A stretch of DNA of 64,000 nucleotides from Clostridium lundense DSM 17049 (GCF_000619945.1 NZ_JHVC01000013.1:1-64000); one strand, 5' to 3'. Numbered from the stretch's first letter, positions 44,435-52,738 are shown. The notes: a model not told the origin generated them from the sequence alone. Made by a program: numbers and translations.

Positions 44435-45544
44435 CTATGGCAAGTCTTGATTTGCTAAATTGTTATTAGATTCTTTTTTCAATGTAACTTCCTGAAATAT
44501 TTTATTTTGCAGATTATAACTATTACAATGCTTCAAAATACCCATGTAGGATTGAACAGTAGCATTTACCTTTTCAAAAGGAAGCTGATTTTTATTAAAT
44601 TGCTTTACTACATATTTAATCCTTCTCTTCATTCTTAAAGATGTTGATTTTCTGACCTTTATATGAGTAGGCCACAATCTATAACCTATGAATTCTATTC
44701 CTAGAGCTATTGGTCTTATCGTTGTCTTATTATTTAAGTGTAAATTAAGCTTGCTTTCTATGAATGTTTGAATTAAGTCTTTATATTCATGAAGCTTCGC
44801 TTTATCATCAGAAAGAATAATTATATCATCCATATATCTTACATAGTATTTAATTCCTAGCTGCCTTTTACAGTATTGGTCTAGCTCATTAAGATAAAGA
44901 TTCGCAAACATCTGGCTGGTTAAATTGCCTATCGGCATTCCTTTGCTTGGTATTCTATCCTCCGGATTGTCTACTTTACCATCAAGTTTTAATCCAAATA
45001 TGCTACCATCATATGTAATAATAACCTTCAGCAGATCTAGAAGCTCTTTGTCTTTTATCTTTTTCTCAAAAATACTTATTAATATCTCATGGTCTATTCT
45101 GTAATAATATTTAGTTATATCAAGCTTGAGATAGTAATATTTATTAGGTTTTTTATTAACTTGTTTTAGCCAATAATGTAATCTCTGAACTCCCTTATGA
45201 GTTCCTTTACCAACTCTACAGCCATAGCTATCATCAATATATGAATTATCAAGATGAGGATTTACTAATTGATATATAGCCCACTGGACAACTCTATCCT
45301 TAAAAGGTAGGGCCATAATTAATCTCTTTTTAGGTATGTATACAAAGAATTCTCTGTAACCACCTATTTTATAAGTATGCGTTTTTAACTCATAACTTAT
45401 TTCCATTAGTTTTTCCTCTAAGTTAAATGAAAAATCTAATACCTCATCTCTGTATCGCTTATTCTTTCTAGCATTTAAATATGCCTGATATAAATTCTCA
45501 TAGGTACACAAAGTTTCATATACATTCTTAATCTGTTTACTCAT
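44435..45544 (-). CDS. DGR reverse transcriptase
   Basis: 369 residues of the group II-intron-like clade typical of diversity-generating retroelements. Motifs: RLIMALPFKDRVVQWAIYQ (motif 1), YYLKLDITKYYYRIDH (140-152, motif A), GMPIGNLTSQMFANLYLNELD (202-222, with SQ where most RTs have QG, the DGR hallmark) and YVRYMDD (234-240, catalytic YMDD). There are no maturase or endonuclease domains. It copies TR RNA into mutated cDNA. ATG with no strong RBS but directly after the TR RNA region; ends at the amidase region. Confidence 0.95.
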   Translation of the reverse strand: MSKQIKNVYETLCTYENLYQAYLNARKNKRYRDEVLDFSFNLEEKLMEISYELKTHTYKIGGYREFFVYIPKKRLIMALPFKDRVVQWAIYQLVNPHLDNSYIDDSYGCRVGKGTHKGVQRLHYWLKQVNKKPNKYYYLKLDITKYYYRIDHEILISIFEKKIKDKELLDLLKVIITYDGSIFGLKLDGKVDNPEDRIPSKGMPIGNLTSQMFANLYLNELDQYCKRQLGIKYYVRYMDDIIILSDDKAKLHEYKDLIQTFIESKLNLHLNNKTTIRPIALGIEFIGYRLWPTHIKVRKSTSLRMKRRIKYVVKQFNKNQLPFEKVNATVQSYMGILKHCNSYNLQNKIFQEVTLKKESNNNLANQDLP

Positions 45545-45840
45545 TTGATTTCCTCATAAAAGTTTTATGTTTTGCGAACCTCATCCAAAGGATTACTGTT
45601 GGCATCCATAATTATTTATATTTTCTGCCTTGTCGGCATGGAAATAGACCCCTTTACGTCTCTCTGCACTGGAAGCAAGCCCATGAGCTTGCAGCTTCTG
45701 GCCATGAGAGTGAAGCCGCCCGGAACCCGTTATTGTTGTTACTATTTGTACGATTGTTATTCAAATTGAGGGCAAACGCGCCGGCAGCCCCACTATTATT
45801 GAAGGAACCGGGATTTATGGCCTATTCCCAAAATATTATT
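45545..45840 (-). ncRNA. TR-containing RNA of the DGR
   Basis: Transcribed leftwards between Avd and RT. It contains TR (45810-45715) and a 170-nt 3' part with a GCAAGC/GCTTGC hairpin (about 45674-45692) and the spacer to RT. In the known BPP-1 DGR such a flanking RNA is bound by RT and Avd and needed for cDNA priming. The limits are approximate. Confidence 0.7.
45715..45810 (-). repeat. DGR template repeat (TR), 96 bp
   Basis: 96 bp that match VR (46328-46423) except at 11 sites, all T on the plus strand (A in the sense strand). The sense strand reads AAT/AAC-rich codons (AAT AAC AAT CGT ACA AAT AGT AAC AAC AAT AAC) in the VR frame, the usual design that lets adenine changes give many amino acids. 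It starts about 30 nt after the avd stop. Confidence 0.95.
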
Positions 45841-46176
45841 TTATTGCTTTGCGGATTTAATCCATCCACCTACCATTTTACCTATTTCAACATTATATCC
45901 TGACCAAACTTCATATTTTTTCATTGGCAAAAATCCTAAGTCTTTTGCCAATCTTGTATAAGCTTTAAGCTTTGTAACTTCTACATCCAACTCCTGAAGA
46001 GTTGTCTTTTTGTAATATTTTTTATGACATGTTATCACATATTCTAAAATCTGATGCATACATCTTTTCATATCTGTTCCCAATGCATACTTTTCTGATT
46101 TCGGAAATTGAGCTATTGCTTGATATCCATACTGGATCATGTCATAAGTTTTTTGAAGCACTTTCAATTCTTCCAT
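45841..46176 (-). CDS. avd: DGR accessory variability determinant (Avd)
   Basis: About 111 residues, four-helix bundle, basic (LQKTYDMIQYGYQAIAQFPKSEKYALGTDMKRCMHQILEY start; KLKAYTRLAKDLGF; end MVGGWIKSAKQ). It matches the bAvd/23S rRNA intervening-sequence-like fold that forms pentamers and binds RT and the TR RNA. It lies between VP and TR. The ATG at 46176 has GGTGAT upstream; the frame extends 10 codons further to an ATG without RBS. Confidence 0.88.
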   Translation of the reverse strand: MEELKVLQKTYDMIQYGYQAIAQFPKSEKYALGTDMKRCMHQILEYVITCHKKYYKKTTLQELDVEVTKLKAYTRLAKDLGFLPMKKYEVWSGYNVEIGKMVGGWIKSAKQ

Positions 46177-46274
46177 TTTTGTATCACCATTTAAAAATTT
46201 TATCATTTTTTGATTTTATATATTGACATTTGTTATAAAATATCCTTTTACGTTACGCAATAAACTTTTTTGAG

Positions 46275-46292
46275 GGGCGATTATCATCGCCC
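46275..46292 (-). promoter_or_regulatory. DGR target-site hairpin downstream of VR
   Basis: Perfect 7-bp stem GGGCGAT / ATCGCCC with a 4-nt GATA loop in the sense strand, about 35 bp after VR and 22 bp after the stop codon. A hairpin/cruciform beyond VR is needed for homing in the BPP-1 DGR; GATA fits a GRNA-type loop. It is not followed by a T-run, so terminator use is less likely. Confidence 0.65.
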
Positions 46293-46314
46293 TTTTCAGA
46301 ACACAGCGACCGAA

Positions 46315-47445
46315 TTATAAGACGTACGCCGCCCGGAACCCGTTAAAGAAGTTACTATGTGAACGAGTGAAAGACAAATTGAGGGCAAACGCGCCGGCAG
46401 CCCCACTATTATTGAAGGAACCGCCTCTAAATGGTAATCTTTCACCATTATTTCTCATCCAAAGTCCATCTCCTCCACATGATGCATCAAGAGGATATAA
46501 AGCTAATGATTTCATAATCATAGGTATTGTAAGACCAGATTTAGCTGCAAGTGTTTCAAAGGTTTTATATCCGTAAGCAGTATCATCTGGCTGTGCATTC
46601 GTAATGGTATCACTAATCTGGAAATTACCTGTCCCAGCAGTTGGAGAAGATGTATAGTCAAATTTCAAAGTTCCAGCTGTACCAGGAGCAACTAGCGAAC
46701 CATCAGCTGCCAATATAGCTTTCCAAAGTGTTGACGCATCTGAGTGATCAGAATTTAGTATAGCAGCATTGTTATCAGGAATAATTTGAATTTCTCCATT
46801 TTTTAATCTCATTCCTGAATTCCATTCCCACACATTACCGTTCAAGTCATAAATTCCGTCTGACGTTCCATCATGAGACCATGATGCTGGCCCACTACCT
46901 GTTGCAACTCTACCAGTGTGGTGATATCCTGCTGCATCTTGTTTTGTAGACTTTCCATTCCAGTTATATGTTAAAATCCAATCATACTTTTCAACACCTT
47001 TTTCATATTGTGCATCTACATCACAGCCTGCATAGTTATTACCTCTTGGCATTTTGTTGTTCTTCTTACACCACAACGCAATTGCTGCCCACTCAGCATT
47101 ACTCATTAAGTGCCAACCTTGTCCTTTTGCATAACAATAGCTTAATGCTTGATCAAAATTAACATAAGCTGCGGGATCTTGTCCTGGAAGTGAGTAAGCT
47201 CTTCCATCAGTTACACAAGCTTGATATTTACCTATATAAATGGCACTTTTTTCAACACCATTAACAATAAATGCTGGATGAACTGTGTGAGGAGCTCCTG
47301 TTATTACTTCATCTAAATAGAACTTAGGAATTACCACCATTATTGATGGATTACCTTTATCATCATAAATTACTGTGTTTTTTCCTCCTGTAGCAGCTTC
47401 TACTGCTGCTCTATAAGTATCTTTTATTGAATATATAAATGCCAT
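46315..47445 (-). CDS. DGR variable protein: tail-tip receptor binder with C-type-lectin/FGE-like fold
   Basis: 376 residues from the ATG at 47445 (GGAGGTGG RBS; its A overlaps the upstream stop, TAATG). N-terminal phage-specific part (about 1-90), then an FGE-sulfatase/CLec domain: FDQALSYCYAKGQGWHLMSNAEWAAIALW, YDLNGNVWEWNSG and the C-terminal FRGGSFNNS...GFRAAYVL end, the fold of Mtd and TvpA. VR covers residues about 341-373, where seven residues (S, F, T, S, H, F, F) differ from the TR code (N, N, N, T, N, N, N). Probably on the tail tip or fibre, where it binds a host surface ligand. Confidence 0.93.
   Translation of the reverse strand: MAFIYSIKDTYRAAVEAATGGKNTVIYDDKGNPSIMVVIPKFYLDEVITGAPHTVHPAFIVNGVEKSAIYIGKYQACVTDGRAYSLPGQDPAAYVNFDQALSYCYAKGQGWHLMSNAEWAAIALWCKKNNKMPRGNNYAGCDVDAQYEKGVEKYDWILTYNWNGKSTKQDAAGYHHTGRVATGSGPASWSHDGTSDGIYDLNGNVWEWNSGMRLKNGEIQIIPDNNAAILNSDHSDASTLWKAILAADGSLVAPGTAGTLKFDYTSSPTAGTGNFQISDTITNAQPDDTAYGYKTFETLAAKSGLTIPMIMKSLALYPLDASCGGDGLWMRNNGERLPFRGGSFNNSGAAGAFALNLSFTRSHSNFFNGFRAAYVL
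46328..46423 (-). repeat. DGR variable repeat (VR), 96 bp
   Basis: The last-but-one part of the variable protein gene. Differences from TR on the plus strand are at 46346, 46347, 46349, 46350, 46359, 46362, 46367, 46370, 46371, 46373 and 46374. In the sense strand 8 are A to T and 3 are A to C; no other base is changed. Of the 26 sense-strand adenines in TR, 11 are altered; the other 70 positions are identical. Its GC-rich 3' end (GGGTTCCGGGCGGC, sense) is the likely IMH. Confidence 0.95.
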
Positions 47446-47813
47446 TAGAATCCACCTCCAATTATATAGTTGTCTGGCAAGGCCCATAAATAGATAGTAA
47501 CATCATTCATATTTAATGGCTGCACAACTTTGTTATATATTGGGTTTTCATTCTCATCAACTTGACCAGTTTCCACCATTTCATATTCCTTAGGTGGAAT
47601 AACTATGTTAGCAACATACCAAACATACTGACCAATTGAACCATTAAGACCAAAACCAAGCTGCATATCTCTATCAAGGCAAACATCAACTACTACTTCC
47701 TCATCCTTCTGATACTTACTAAGGTTAACTGATACAGTTTCATCAAAGTTTATTGTCTTTCCAACTACATTGTAAGGTATTTTTGTTCCTTCATTTTGCT
47801 CGATAATTTTCAT
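47445..47813 (-). CDS. Hypothetical tail-tip protein upstream of the variable protein
   Basis: 122 residues, beta-rich by composition, starting MKIIEQNEGTKIPYNVVGK. No recognised family. The stop overlaps the variable protein ATG, so the two are co-translated; it could be a chaperone or an attachment module for the DGR protein. AGAGGAGTG RBS. It contains a Q-Y-V-W-Y-V aromatic stretch and a glycine-rich end (YIIGGGF). Confidence 0.5.
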   Translation of the reverse strand: MKIIEQNEGTKIPYNVVGKTINFDETVSVNLSKYQKDEEVVVDVCLDRDMQLGFGLNGSIGQYVWYVANIVIPPKEYEMVETGQVDENENPIYNKVVQPLNMNDVTIYLWALPDNYIIGGGF

Positions 47814-47828
47814 ATATTCTCACTCCTC

Positions 47829-48653
47829 TTATTTTATATCTGGATTAACCAGTGTCCATCTAATTACTACATTATCTGCAGAACCGGTATATTTAATATA
47901 AAAGCCATTAGCTGTTTTACCATAAAGTATTAAATCTCCTACAGCTCCTATATTACTTGCAGATTCAACAGTTAAATGAACATCATAATCAAGGTCTATT
48001 TCCGGATACCCAGGTATGCTTACTAACGCATATGGTTCAGTAGATCTTATAACTGGATTAGATTCTATTCTTCTTATATCAGTTATAGTAACTGCTGCTA
48101 GATCCATGTTGTTATCATTTGCAGGCACCGTTATTCTGTAAAGAGACATCTTGCCATCTGGAACAGTTGCTGCAATCATAGGTTTATATCTCTTTTCAGC
48201 AACATTATAATCAATGTATATATAATATGTTGCTGAGCTTCCTGAAGAATTTTGAGGTACCATTGCAATCATCTGCTCATCTTTTACACCTGCAGTTATA
48301 CCATCTACATATATTTCAGATATATTGCCATCTAAAAAAGTACCAGTTTTAGATATCTGAACATACCTACTATTAACCATAGCATTTATAACACAGCCAC
48401 TTTTGACCGCTTTATTATAAATTGTTACTACTCCTTGCTGAAGTCTTTGCTTCTGCCACTTCTCAAGCTCCTTTGTAACACTACCAACTTTATTGAAAAG
48501 TTCAGCAATTAAAGCTCCCTCTAAATTAACCGCTAGGTCAACACCGTCCTCAAGATTATTCATGTTCCTTGCTGACAGTGGAGTACCTACTTGAATAACA
48601 ACACCATTCTGGTCTTTAACTTCATCCTGCCATTTTAATTTTTCATAAGACAT
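47829..48653 (-). CDS. Tail fibre-like protein
   Basis: 274 residues. The start MSYEKLKWQDEVKDQNGVVIQVGTPLSARNMNNLEDGVDLA is typical of phage tail fibre N-termini (assembly to baseplate), then a short coiled coil (LFNKVGSVTKELEKWQKQRLQQG) and beta-rich domains. Together with the following genes it builds the host-contact end of the tail. Not obviously trimerised by a known C-terminal chaperone; the receptor-binding role may be taken by the DGR protein. Confidence 0.7.
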   Translation of the reverse strand: MSYEKLKWQDEVKDQNGVVIQVGTPLSARNMNNLEDGVDLAVNLEGALIAELFNKVGSVTKELEKWQKQRLQQGVVTIYNKAVKSGCVINAMVNSRYVQISKTGTFLDGNISEIYVDGITAGVKDEQMIAMVPQNSSGSSATYYIYIDYNVAEKRYKPMIAATVPDGKMSLYRITVPANDNNMDLAAVTITDIRRIESNPVIRSTEPYALVSIPGYPEIDLDYDVHLTVESASNIGAVGDLILYGKTANGFYIKYTGSADNVVIRWTLVNPDIK

Positions 48654-48657
48654 CTAA

Positions 48658-48948
48658 TTACACCTCCTGCATCTGAATTTCAAACAAAATTAAAAGACCT
48701 CGATTATCCTTTGCAAGGTTATCGGATCTTTCAAGAAAAGTCTTTCCATCCACAGATATAAGCCTATATTTTGTTATATTTCCTATAATAGTTTCATCAA
48801 CATAAGCAAAAATCTTGATATTATTCCCTGAAAGCTCTGTACGGTCAATTGGAACATCAATAGTTGCTCCTGAAACAACAACTTGGGCTTTTAAAATATT
48901 AGTACTAATCAACCTGTACAATTGATTTGTTCCATCAGTAGTTATCAA
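48658..48948 (-). CDS. Hypothetical tail protein (96 aa)
   Basis: 96 residues, beta-rich (AQVVVSGATIDVPIDRTEL, NIKIFAYVDETIIG). No recognised family. Set between fibre and tail-tip genes with 4 bp and 2 bp gaps, so part of the baseplate/fibre operon. Confidence 0.5.
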   Translation of the reverse strand: MITTDGTNQLYRLISTNILKAQVVVSGATIDVPIDRTELSGNNIKIFAYVDETIIGNITKYRLISVDGKTFLERSDNLAKDNRGLLILFEIQMQEV

Positions 48949-48950
48949 TT

Positions 48951-49961
48951 TTAATCACCTCCCCTGCAATAAAACTCCTCACTTGCTACTGGCAACTTAG
49001 TTAAATACAGCTTTCCGGATATATTAACTACATCTGTTAATGGTTTAAAGCTCGCAGTATTCACTAAACTTTCAGAAGCAGCCTTTAACACCGAAAAATA
49101 CTTTGTAACTTTATCAGTTACTTTTTCTTGATATCTTCTGCCTAAAGTCTGATCATAGACATAAAACTTATCTGAAAAATAAGAGCTTTCTTTAATCTGT
49201 ATTTTTTCATAATAACTTTTCCCATTACCAGTAATAACAGTATCTTCAGAGCAAATAAAAAACAGCTCTGAAAAATAGCTGCCTAATATGTCTTTTATAC
49301 TTTCTTTATAACTTCTTCCCAGTCCAGTGGAAACTGTACTTTCAGAAGCTTTAAACAATGGACTTGATTTATAACTCTTAAATATATCAAATAATTTGTC
49401 TCTGTAAGCTCTTCCAATTGTACTCTCTATGCTATTTCCTGAAACATCGAGAGTCCCACAGCAATCAAGCCTTTCACTAAAATATTTATTAAAAAGCACT
49501 TTTAAGCTTAGAATACTAAAATAATCTAATACAAGCTCATAACTTATATGTGCAGGCTTCCTTAAGTCTATTTGTTCAAATATAAAATTCACGATATCTC
49601 CAAACTGCTCTTCTGACTTAATAGTTACCTGAAACAAGAAACTGCTTTTAAACCCAATTTTAGCATCATAAATTACTGCTTTAAGCGATGATGTCAGGGG
49701 TTTCAAAGATGATATCTTTGCATTAATTCTTTTCCTTCTTTCTTGAATTTCAAAAGAGCTTGTTTTGATTCCTGCATATTTGTCCCAAAAATCAAGTCCC
49801 CAAGTAGCAGTCTCAACATAAAGTTGATTAATGCAATCATCTATAAAGTTATCAAGCTTTTTAAATTGAGACTCTCCTATATTAACTACAGCTTTAAAAC
49901 TAGAAGTATCTTTGAAATAATTCTGCAAAAAATCCATCATTGAATTACTCAACCATATCAC
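48951..49961 (-). CDS. Phage tail-tip protein (YmfQ/DUF2313-like) with internal repeats
   Basis: 336 residues. N-terminal part (about 1-150) fits YmfQ/XkdU-like baseplate wedge proteins (TATWGLDFWDKYAGIKTSSFEIQERRKRINAKI). The C-terminal half carries four degenerate repeats beginning G-R/K-x-Y (near residues 183, 215, 247 and 274: GRAYRDKL, GRSYKESI, GKSYYEKI, GRRYQEKV), each with a SYFS-like centre. Such repeats are not part of the usual family and may bind fibres. The stop of the gpJ-like gene overlaps its start by 17 bp. Confidence 0.7.
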   Translation of the reverse strand: MIWLSNSMMDFLQNYFKDTSSFKAVVNIGESQFKKLDNFIDDCINQLYVETATWGLDFWDKYAGIKTSSFEIQERRKRINAKISSLKPLTSSLKAVIYDAKIGFKSSFLFQVTIKSEEQFGDIVNFIFEQIDLRKPAHISYELVLDYFSILSLKVLFNKYFSERLDCCGTLDVSGNSIESTIGRAYRDKLFDIFKSYKSSPLFKASESTVSTGLGRSYKESIKDILGSYFSELFFICSEDTVITGNGKSYYEKIQIKESSYFSDKFYVYDQTLGRRYQEKVTDKVTKYFSVLKAASESLVNTASFKPLTDVVNISGKLYLTKLPVASEEFYCRGGD

Positions 49962-51060
49962 CTACAATCGCCAGTGAAGTAGTAGGTACTGTTATATTTT
50001 TATTCTGTCCATTTATAAGTAAATCAGAATAATCATCCACCCCATCTGTACTAAATATTATATTACCTACGTAAGCATATCTTATAGTTGTATCTTCAAG
50101 AGCTAACTCTTTAAAATAATCATTTATGTTTTTTCGTATATCAGCCTTTACAACATCCTTAACATAACCAGATCGCACCGTAAGTTTGAAAGATAAGTTC
50201 ACGGAAAACAAATCTACTGTAGCCACAGTAACTTCTGCTCCAATAGGTGCCATACCTTCGCCCATTCTAGGAACGGGATCTATATAATTTTGAACTTGAG
50301 TAATAATATCTGCGGAGGCAGGATCTGTATTCTTATCAGTTATAATAACTTTAACAGTACCAGTTCCCACGCCCTTCCATTCAGGAATAGGATATACCTT
50401 TCCTACAGTTTCTATTTCCTTAGCCCATTTAATATAATGATTTTTATTACCACTTCCTGCAGGGTTTTGAATATCCTCTAGAAGCCTTTCTTTTACTTCG
50501 TCATCACTTTCACTGTCATTACCTCCAAATAATCCAACTTCATCTACCTTAATCCACTCAACTTCATTAATAGCTACTCCTGAATAGGTAAGCTCCGTAT
50601 AGGGAAGAAGTTCTCCAGATTTACCAATGGTAGTACATTCTACCGGAACCTTAACACTTGAATCCCCTGATACAATATCAGTGTCTTTTGTTACTGATAC
50701 TTCTATAGTTCCATCTAGAGTTTTCAAGATAGTATCTTTCATTACTACTGAATTTAAAATAAATGGACTGTTTTTACCAAGAATAATACTTCCTCGTGCC
50801 TTGCTGCCTGCATACCTTGGAAGAAGACCTCTCTCCTTCAATCTTTTATCAAGTTCTTCTCCCTCTGAATCTTCAATAAAGTATTTCCTTACTAAATCAT
50901 CTATTCTGAATTCCGCCATTTGTACTTGATGTGCAGATACTTCAATAATAGAGTATATAACAGGGTTAGAATTAAAATCTGATATATCAATACCTTTTGT
51001 TCTTAGCTCATCCAGCATTTCTTCAATAATTTCTTCTAGAGTCCTAACCAATTTCCTCAC
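49945..51060 (-). CDS. Baseplate J-like protein (XkdT/gp47 family)
   Basis: 371 residues, baseplate wedge component of contractile tails. Family features: SEGEELDKRLKERGLLPRYAGSKARGSI, ADGTI-like DGTIEVSVTKD, GESDDEVKERLLEDIQNPAGSGNKNHYIKWAKE and VIITDKNTDPAS. The start overlaps the end of the gp25-like gene. Confidence 0.92.
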   Translation of the reverse strand: MRKLVRTLEEIIEEMLDELRTKGIDISDFNSNPVIYSIIEVSAHQVQMAEFRIDDLVRKYFIEDSEGEELDKRLKERGLLPRYAGSKARGSIILGKNSPFILNSVVMKDTILKTLDGTIEVSVTKDTDIVSGDSSVKVPVECTTIGKSGELLPYTELTYSGVAINEVEWIKVDEVGLFGGNDSESDDEVKERLLEDIQNPAGSGNKNHYIKWAKEIETVGKVYPIPEWKGVGTGTVKVIITDKNTDPASADIITQVQNYIDPVPRMGEGMAPIGAEVTVATVDLFSVNLSFKLTVRSGYVKDVVKADIRKNINDYFKELALEDTTIRYAYVGNIIFSTDGVDDYSDLLINGQNKNITVPTTSLAIVGDMVE

Positions 51061-51415
51061 CCCAATTTAATGAATCTTCAATACCATATTCTGAAAGAAA
51101 ATACTTTATATAAAAATCTACCTTCCTTTTTTCATTTATGAATGCAGCATTTATGGCTTTTACAGTAACAGTTTCATCCTGTTCAATACATTCCTTTACA
51201 TAAGACATTGCCTTTTTAAGCCATGCCTCGGTGATGTTCTCAGAAAGTATTAAATATAAATCATTACCATACTCAGGATGAAACATATTTGAACCTTTTC
51301 TAGTCTTAAGTCTTAATACTATTGACTGTTTTTTTGCTTCAATACCATTTATCAAAACGAGGTCGCCAGAATAATTAAATTTTAAATCTTTATTAAACAA
51401 TAAATCTAAACTCAT
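51044..51415 (-). CDS. gp25/XkdS-like baseplate protein (DUF2634)
   Basis: 123 residues of the DUF2634/gp25-like fold (MSLDLLFNKDLKFNYSGDLVLINGIEAKKQSIVLRLKTRKG; FHPEYGNDLYL). These proteins sit in the wedge or connect wedge and hub. Overlaps both neighbours' ends by a few bp. Confidence 0.85.
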   Translation of the reverse strand: MSLDLLFNKDLKFNYSGDLVLINGIEAKKQSIVLRLKTRKGSNMFHPEYGNDLYLILSENITEAWLKKAMSYVKECIEQDETVTVKAINAAFINEKRKVDFYIKYFLSEYGIEDSLNWGEEIG

Positions 51416-51428
51416 AAATATATACCTC

Positions 51429-51698
51429 TTAAATCCATGAAGTTATAATACCATTAGCAGTATCACCATTGATAAATGAAACAACTACCTGACTTTTTTC
51501 AGCAATTCCATAATTATCAATATCATAAATTGGTATCTCACGAGATATTTTTATATATCCTGTTTCAATTTTGTACATAGGTAAATATACCTTTGCAGAT
51601 CTTTCAGAAGCAGAAATGCTAGTAACAATACCAAACTGTGGGAAATTCATATTTTTCAACATCTTCACCGCCTTAGTATTTCTTACCGTTATTTTCAT
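51429..51698 (-). CDS. XkdR-like baseplate protein (DUF2577)
   Basis: About 89 residues from the ATG at 51698, a small OB-like baseplate component (MKITVRNTKAVKMLKNMNFPQFGIVTSISASERSAKVYLP; VVVSFINGDTANGIITSWI). Overlaps the preceding hub gene by 26 bp. The frame is open 10 codons further, without an RBS. Confidence 0.75.
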   Translation of the reverse strand: MKITVRNTKAVKMLKNMNFPQFGIVTSISASERSAKVYLPMYKIETGYIKISREIPIYDIDNYGIAEKSQVVVSFINGDTANGIITSWI

Positions 51699-52734
51699 AA
51701 AGATCACTTCTATATTGCTGAGCATCATCTGGTCTTATATTAGTAATATCAAAACTGTTAATGTAACCTTCATTTTTACTCATCTGATGCACAACTTTGT
51801 TTATATAATAAGTACCGCTAAATCTGCCAAAATTAATAGCATTTATCTTACCTTCAGCATATAGTCCTGGATTACCTGGAAACCTTGTGCCATTACCTGT
51901 TATAACCTGCCTTGAATACTCTTTAAGTAATTTATCAGCATATTCTTTAGCTGCTTGATTTGTTTTAGCCTTTGCTACATACTCAATTCTTTCTTTAGTC
52001 TGTCCCATTTGATTTATTAAAAAATCATTTTGACTTGATGCCTCAATAAGCTGCTTTCTATCATGAATCCAGTGTCTTACAGTGACTTTATTTATTACAT
52101 CAATAGAAGAATCATCAAATTCGATTTTACAATTTGATTTCAACCCTTGGGTATAAATAAAAGAATCAATAATATTCTCATCACTGTCATTTCTTTCTCC
52201 AAAGTAAAGCTCTTTATCCTTAGTGACATAGCAAACAAATCCTTCCATATCAGCAAGTCCCTGAATAACTTCCCATTCCTTTTTATTAACCCACATCTCT
52301 CTATCAACTTTATTATCAGTGGCTGTAACTATAGGAGTTAGTCCATATTTTTTTGCCAATATACTTGCAACATCACTGCTTGTTACATCATTATATGAAA
52401 CACTATACTCTGTATCGATCATGGGTGCTGAATAATCTCTACCAATTATTTTCACAGTTTTTGACGAATCGAAGTTAGGCTTTACACCATCTATTCTTCC
52501 AGTAAATATATGCTTCAACTGACTTTTATTCCATGAATGAATATCTTTTACATAGCCAATATATATTCTTACTTCTTGATTTTTTCTAAGCCAATCAGAT
52601 AACATTAAATTATTATTTAAAGTACAATCAAAACTATCTGCTGCTAAATATACTGTATTTTCAACGGAAAGATTAGTAAAATCGTTCCATCTTACATCTG
52701 CACCATCAACTTCAATAATTGCTCTTGGTTCCAA
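51673..52734 (-). CDS. Baseplate hub protein (XkdQ/YqbQ-like, gpD family)
   Basis: 353 residues of the phage late-control D/gp27-like family. Features: two beta-barrel start (SVENTVYLAADSFDCTLNNNLML), WNKSQLKHIFTGRIDGVKPNFD, TVKIIGRDYSAPMID, and TNQAAKEYADKLLKEYSRQ. It forms the hub ring beneath the tube. Sits between LysM hub gene and the wedge genes. Confidence 0.87.
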   Translation of the reverse strand: MEPRAIIEVDGADVRWNDFTNLSVENTVYLAADSFDCTLNNNLMLSDWLRKNQEVRIYIGYVKDIHSWNKSQLKHIFTGRIDGVKPNFDSSKTVKIIGRDYSAPMIDTEYSVSYNDVTSSDVASILAKKYGLTPIVTATDNKVDREMWVNKKEWEVIQGLADMEGFVCYVTKDKELYFGERNDSDENIIDSFIYTQGLKSNCKIEFDDSSIDVINKVTVRHWIHDRKQLIEASSQNDFLINQMGQTKERIEYVAKAKTNQAAKEYADKLLKEYSRQVITGNGTRFPGNPGLYAEGKINAINFGRFSGTYYINKVVHQMSKNEGYINSFDITNIRPDDAQQYRSDLYENNGKKY

Positions 52735-52738
52735 AATA

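Larger units (their letters stand above)
44435..47445 (-). other. Complete diversity-generating retroelement (DGR)
   Basis: Cassette order in transcription direction: variable protein (47445-46315) with VR at its 3' end, target hairpin, Avd (46176-45841), TR (45810-45715) and reverse transcriptase (45544-44435). This is the BPP-1-type VP-avd-TR-RT order. All parts are uninterrupted, and TR and VR differ only at TR adenines, so it appears functional. Confidence 0.95.

Noticed and set aside
44435..45544. Reverse transcriptase as part of a group II intron or retron
   Set aside because: No maturase X/En domains and no intron domain V/VI or msr/msd RNA; TR, VR and Avd are present and the LTSQ motif is of the DGR type.
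46275..46292. Hairpin after VR as a rho-independent terminator
   Set aside because: The leftward transcript continues CTCAAAAAAG, not a T-run; the position fits the DGR target hairpin better.
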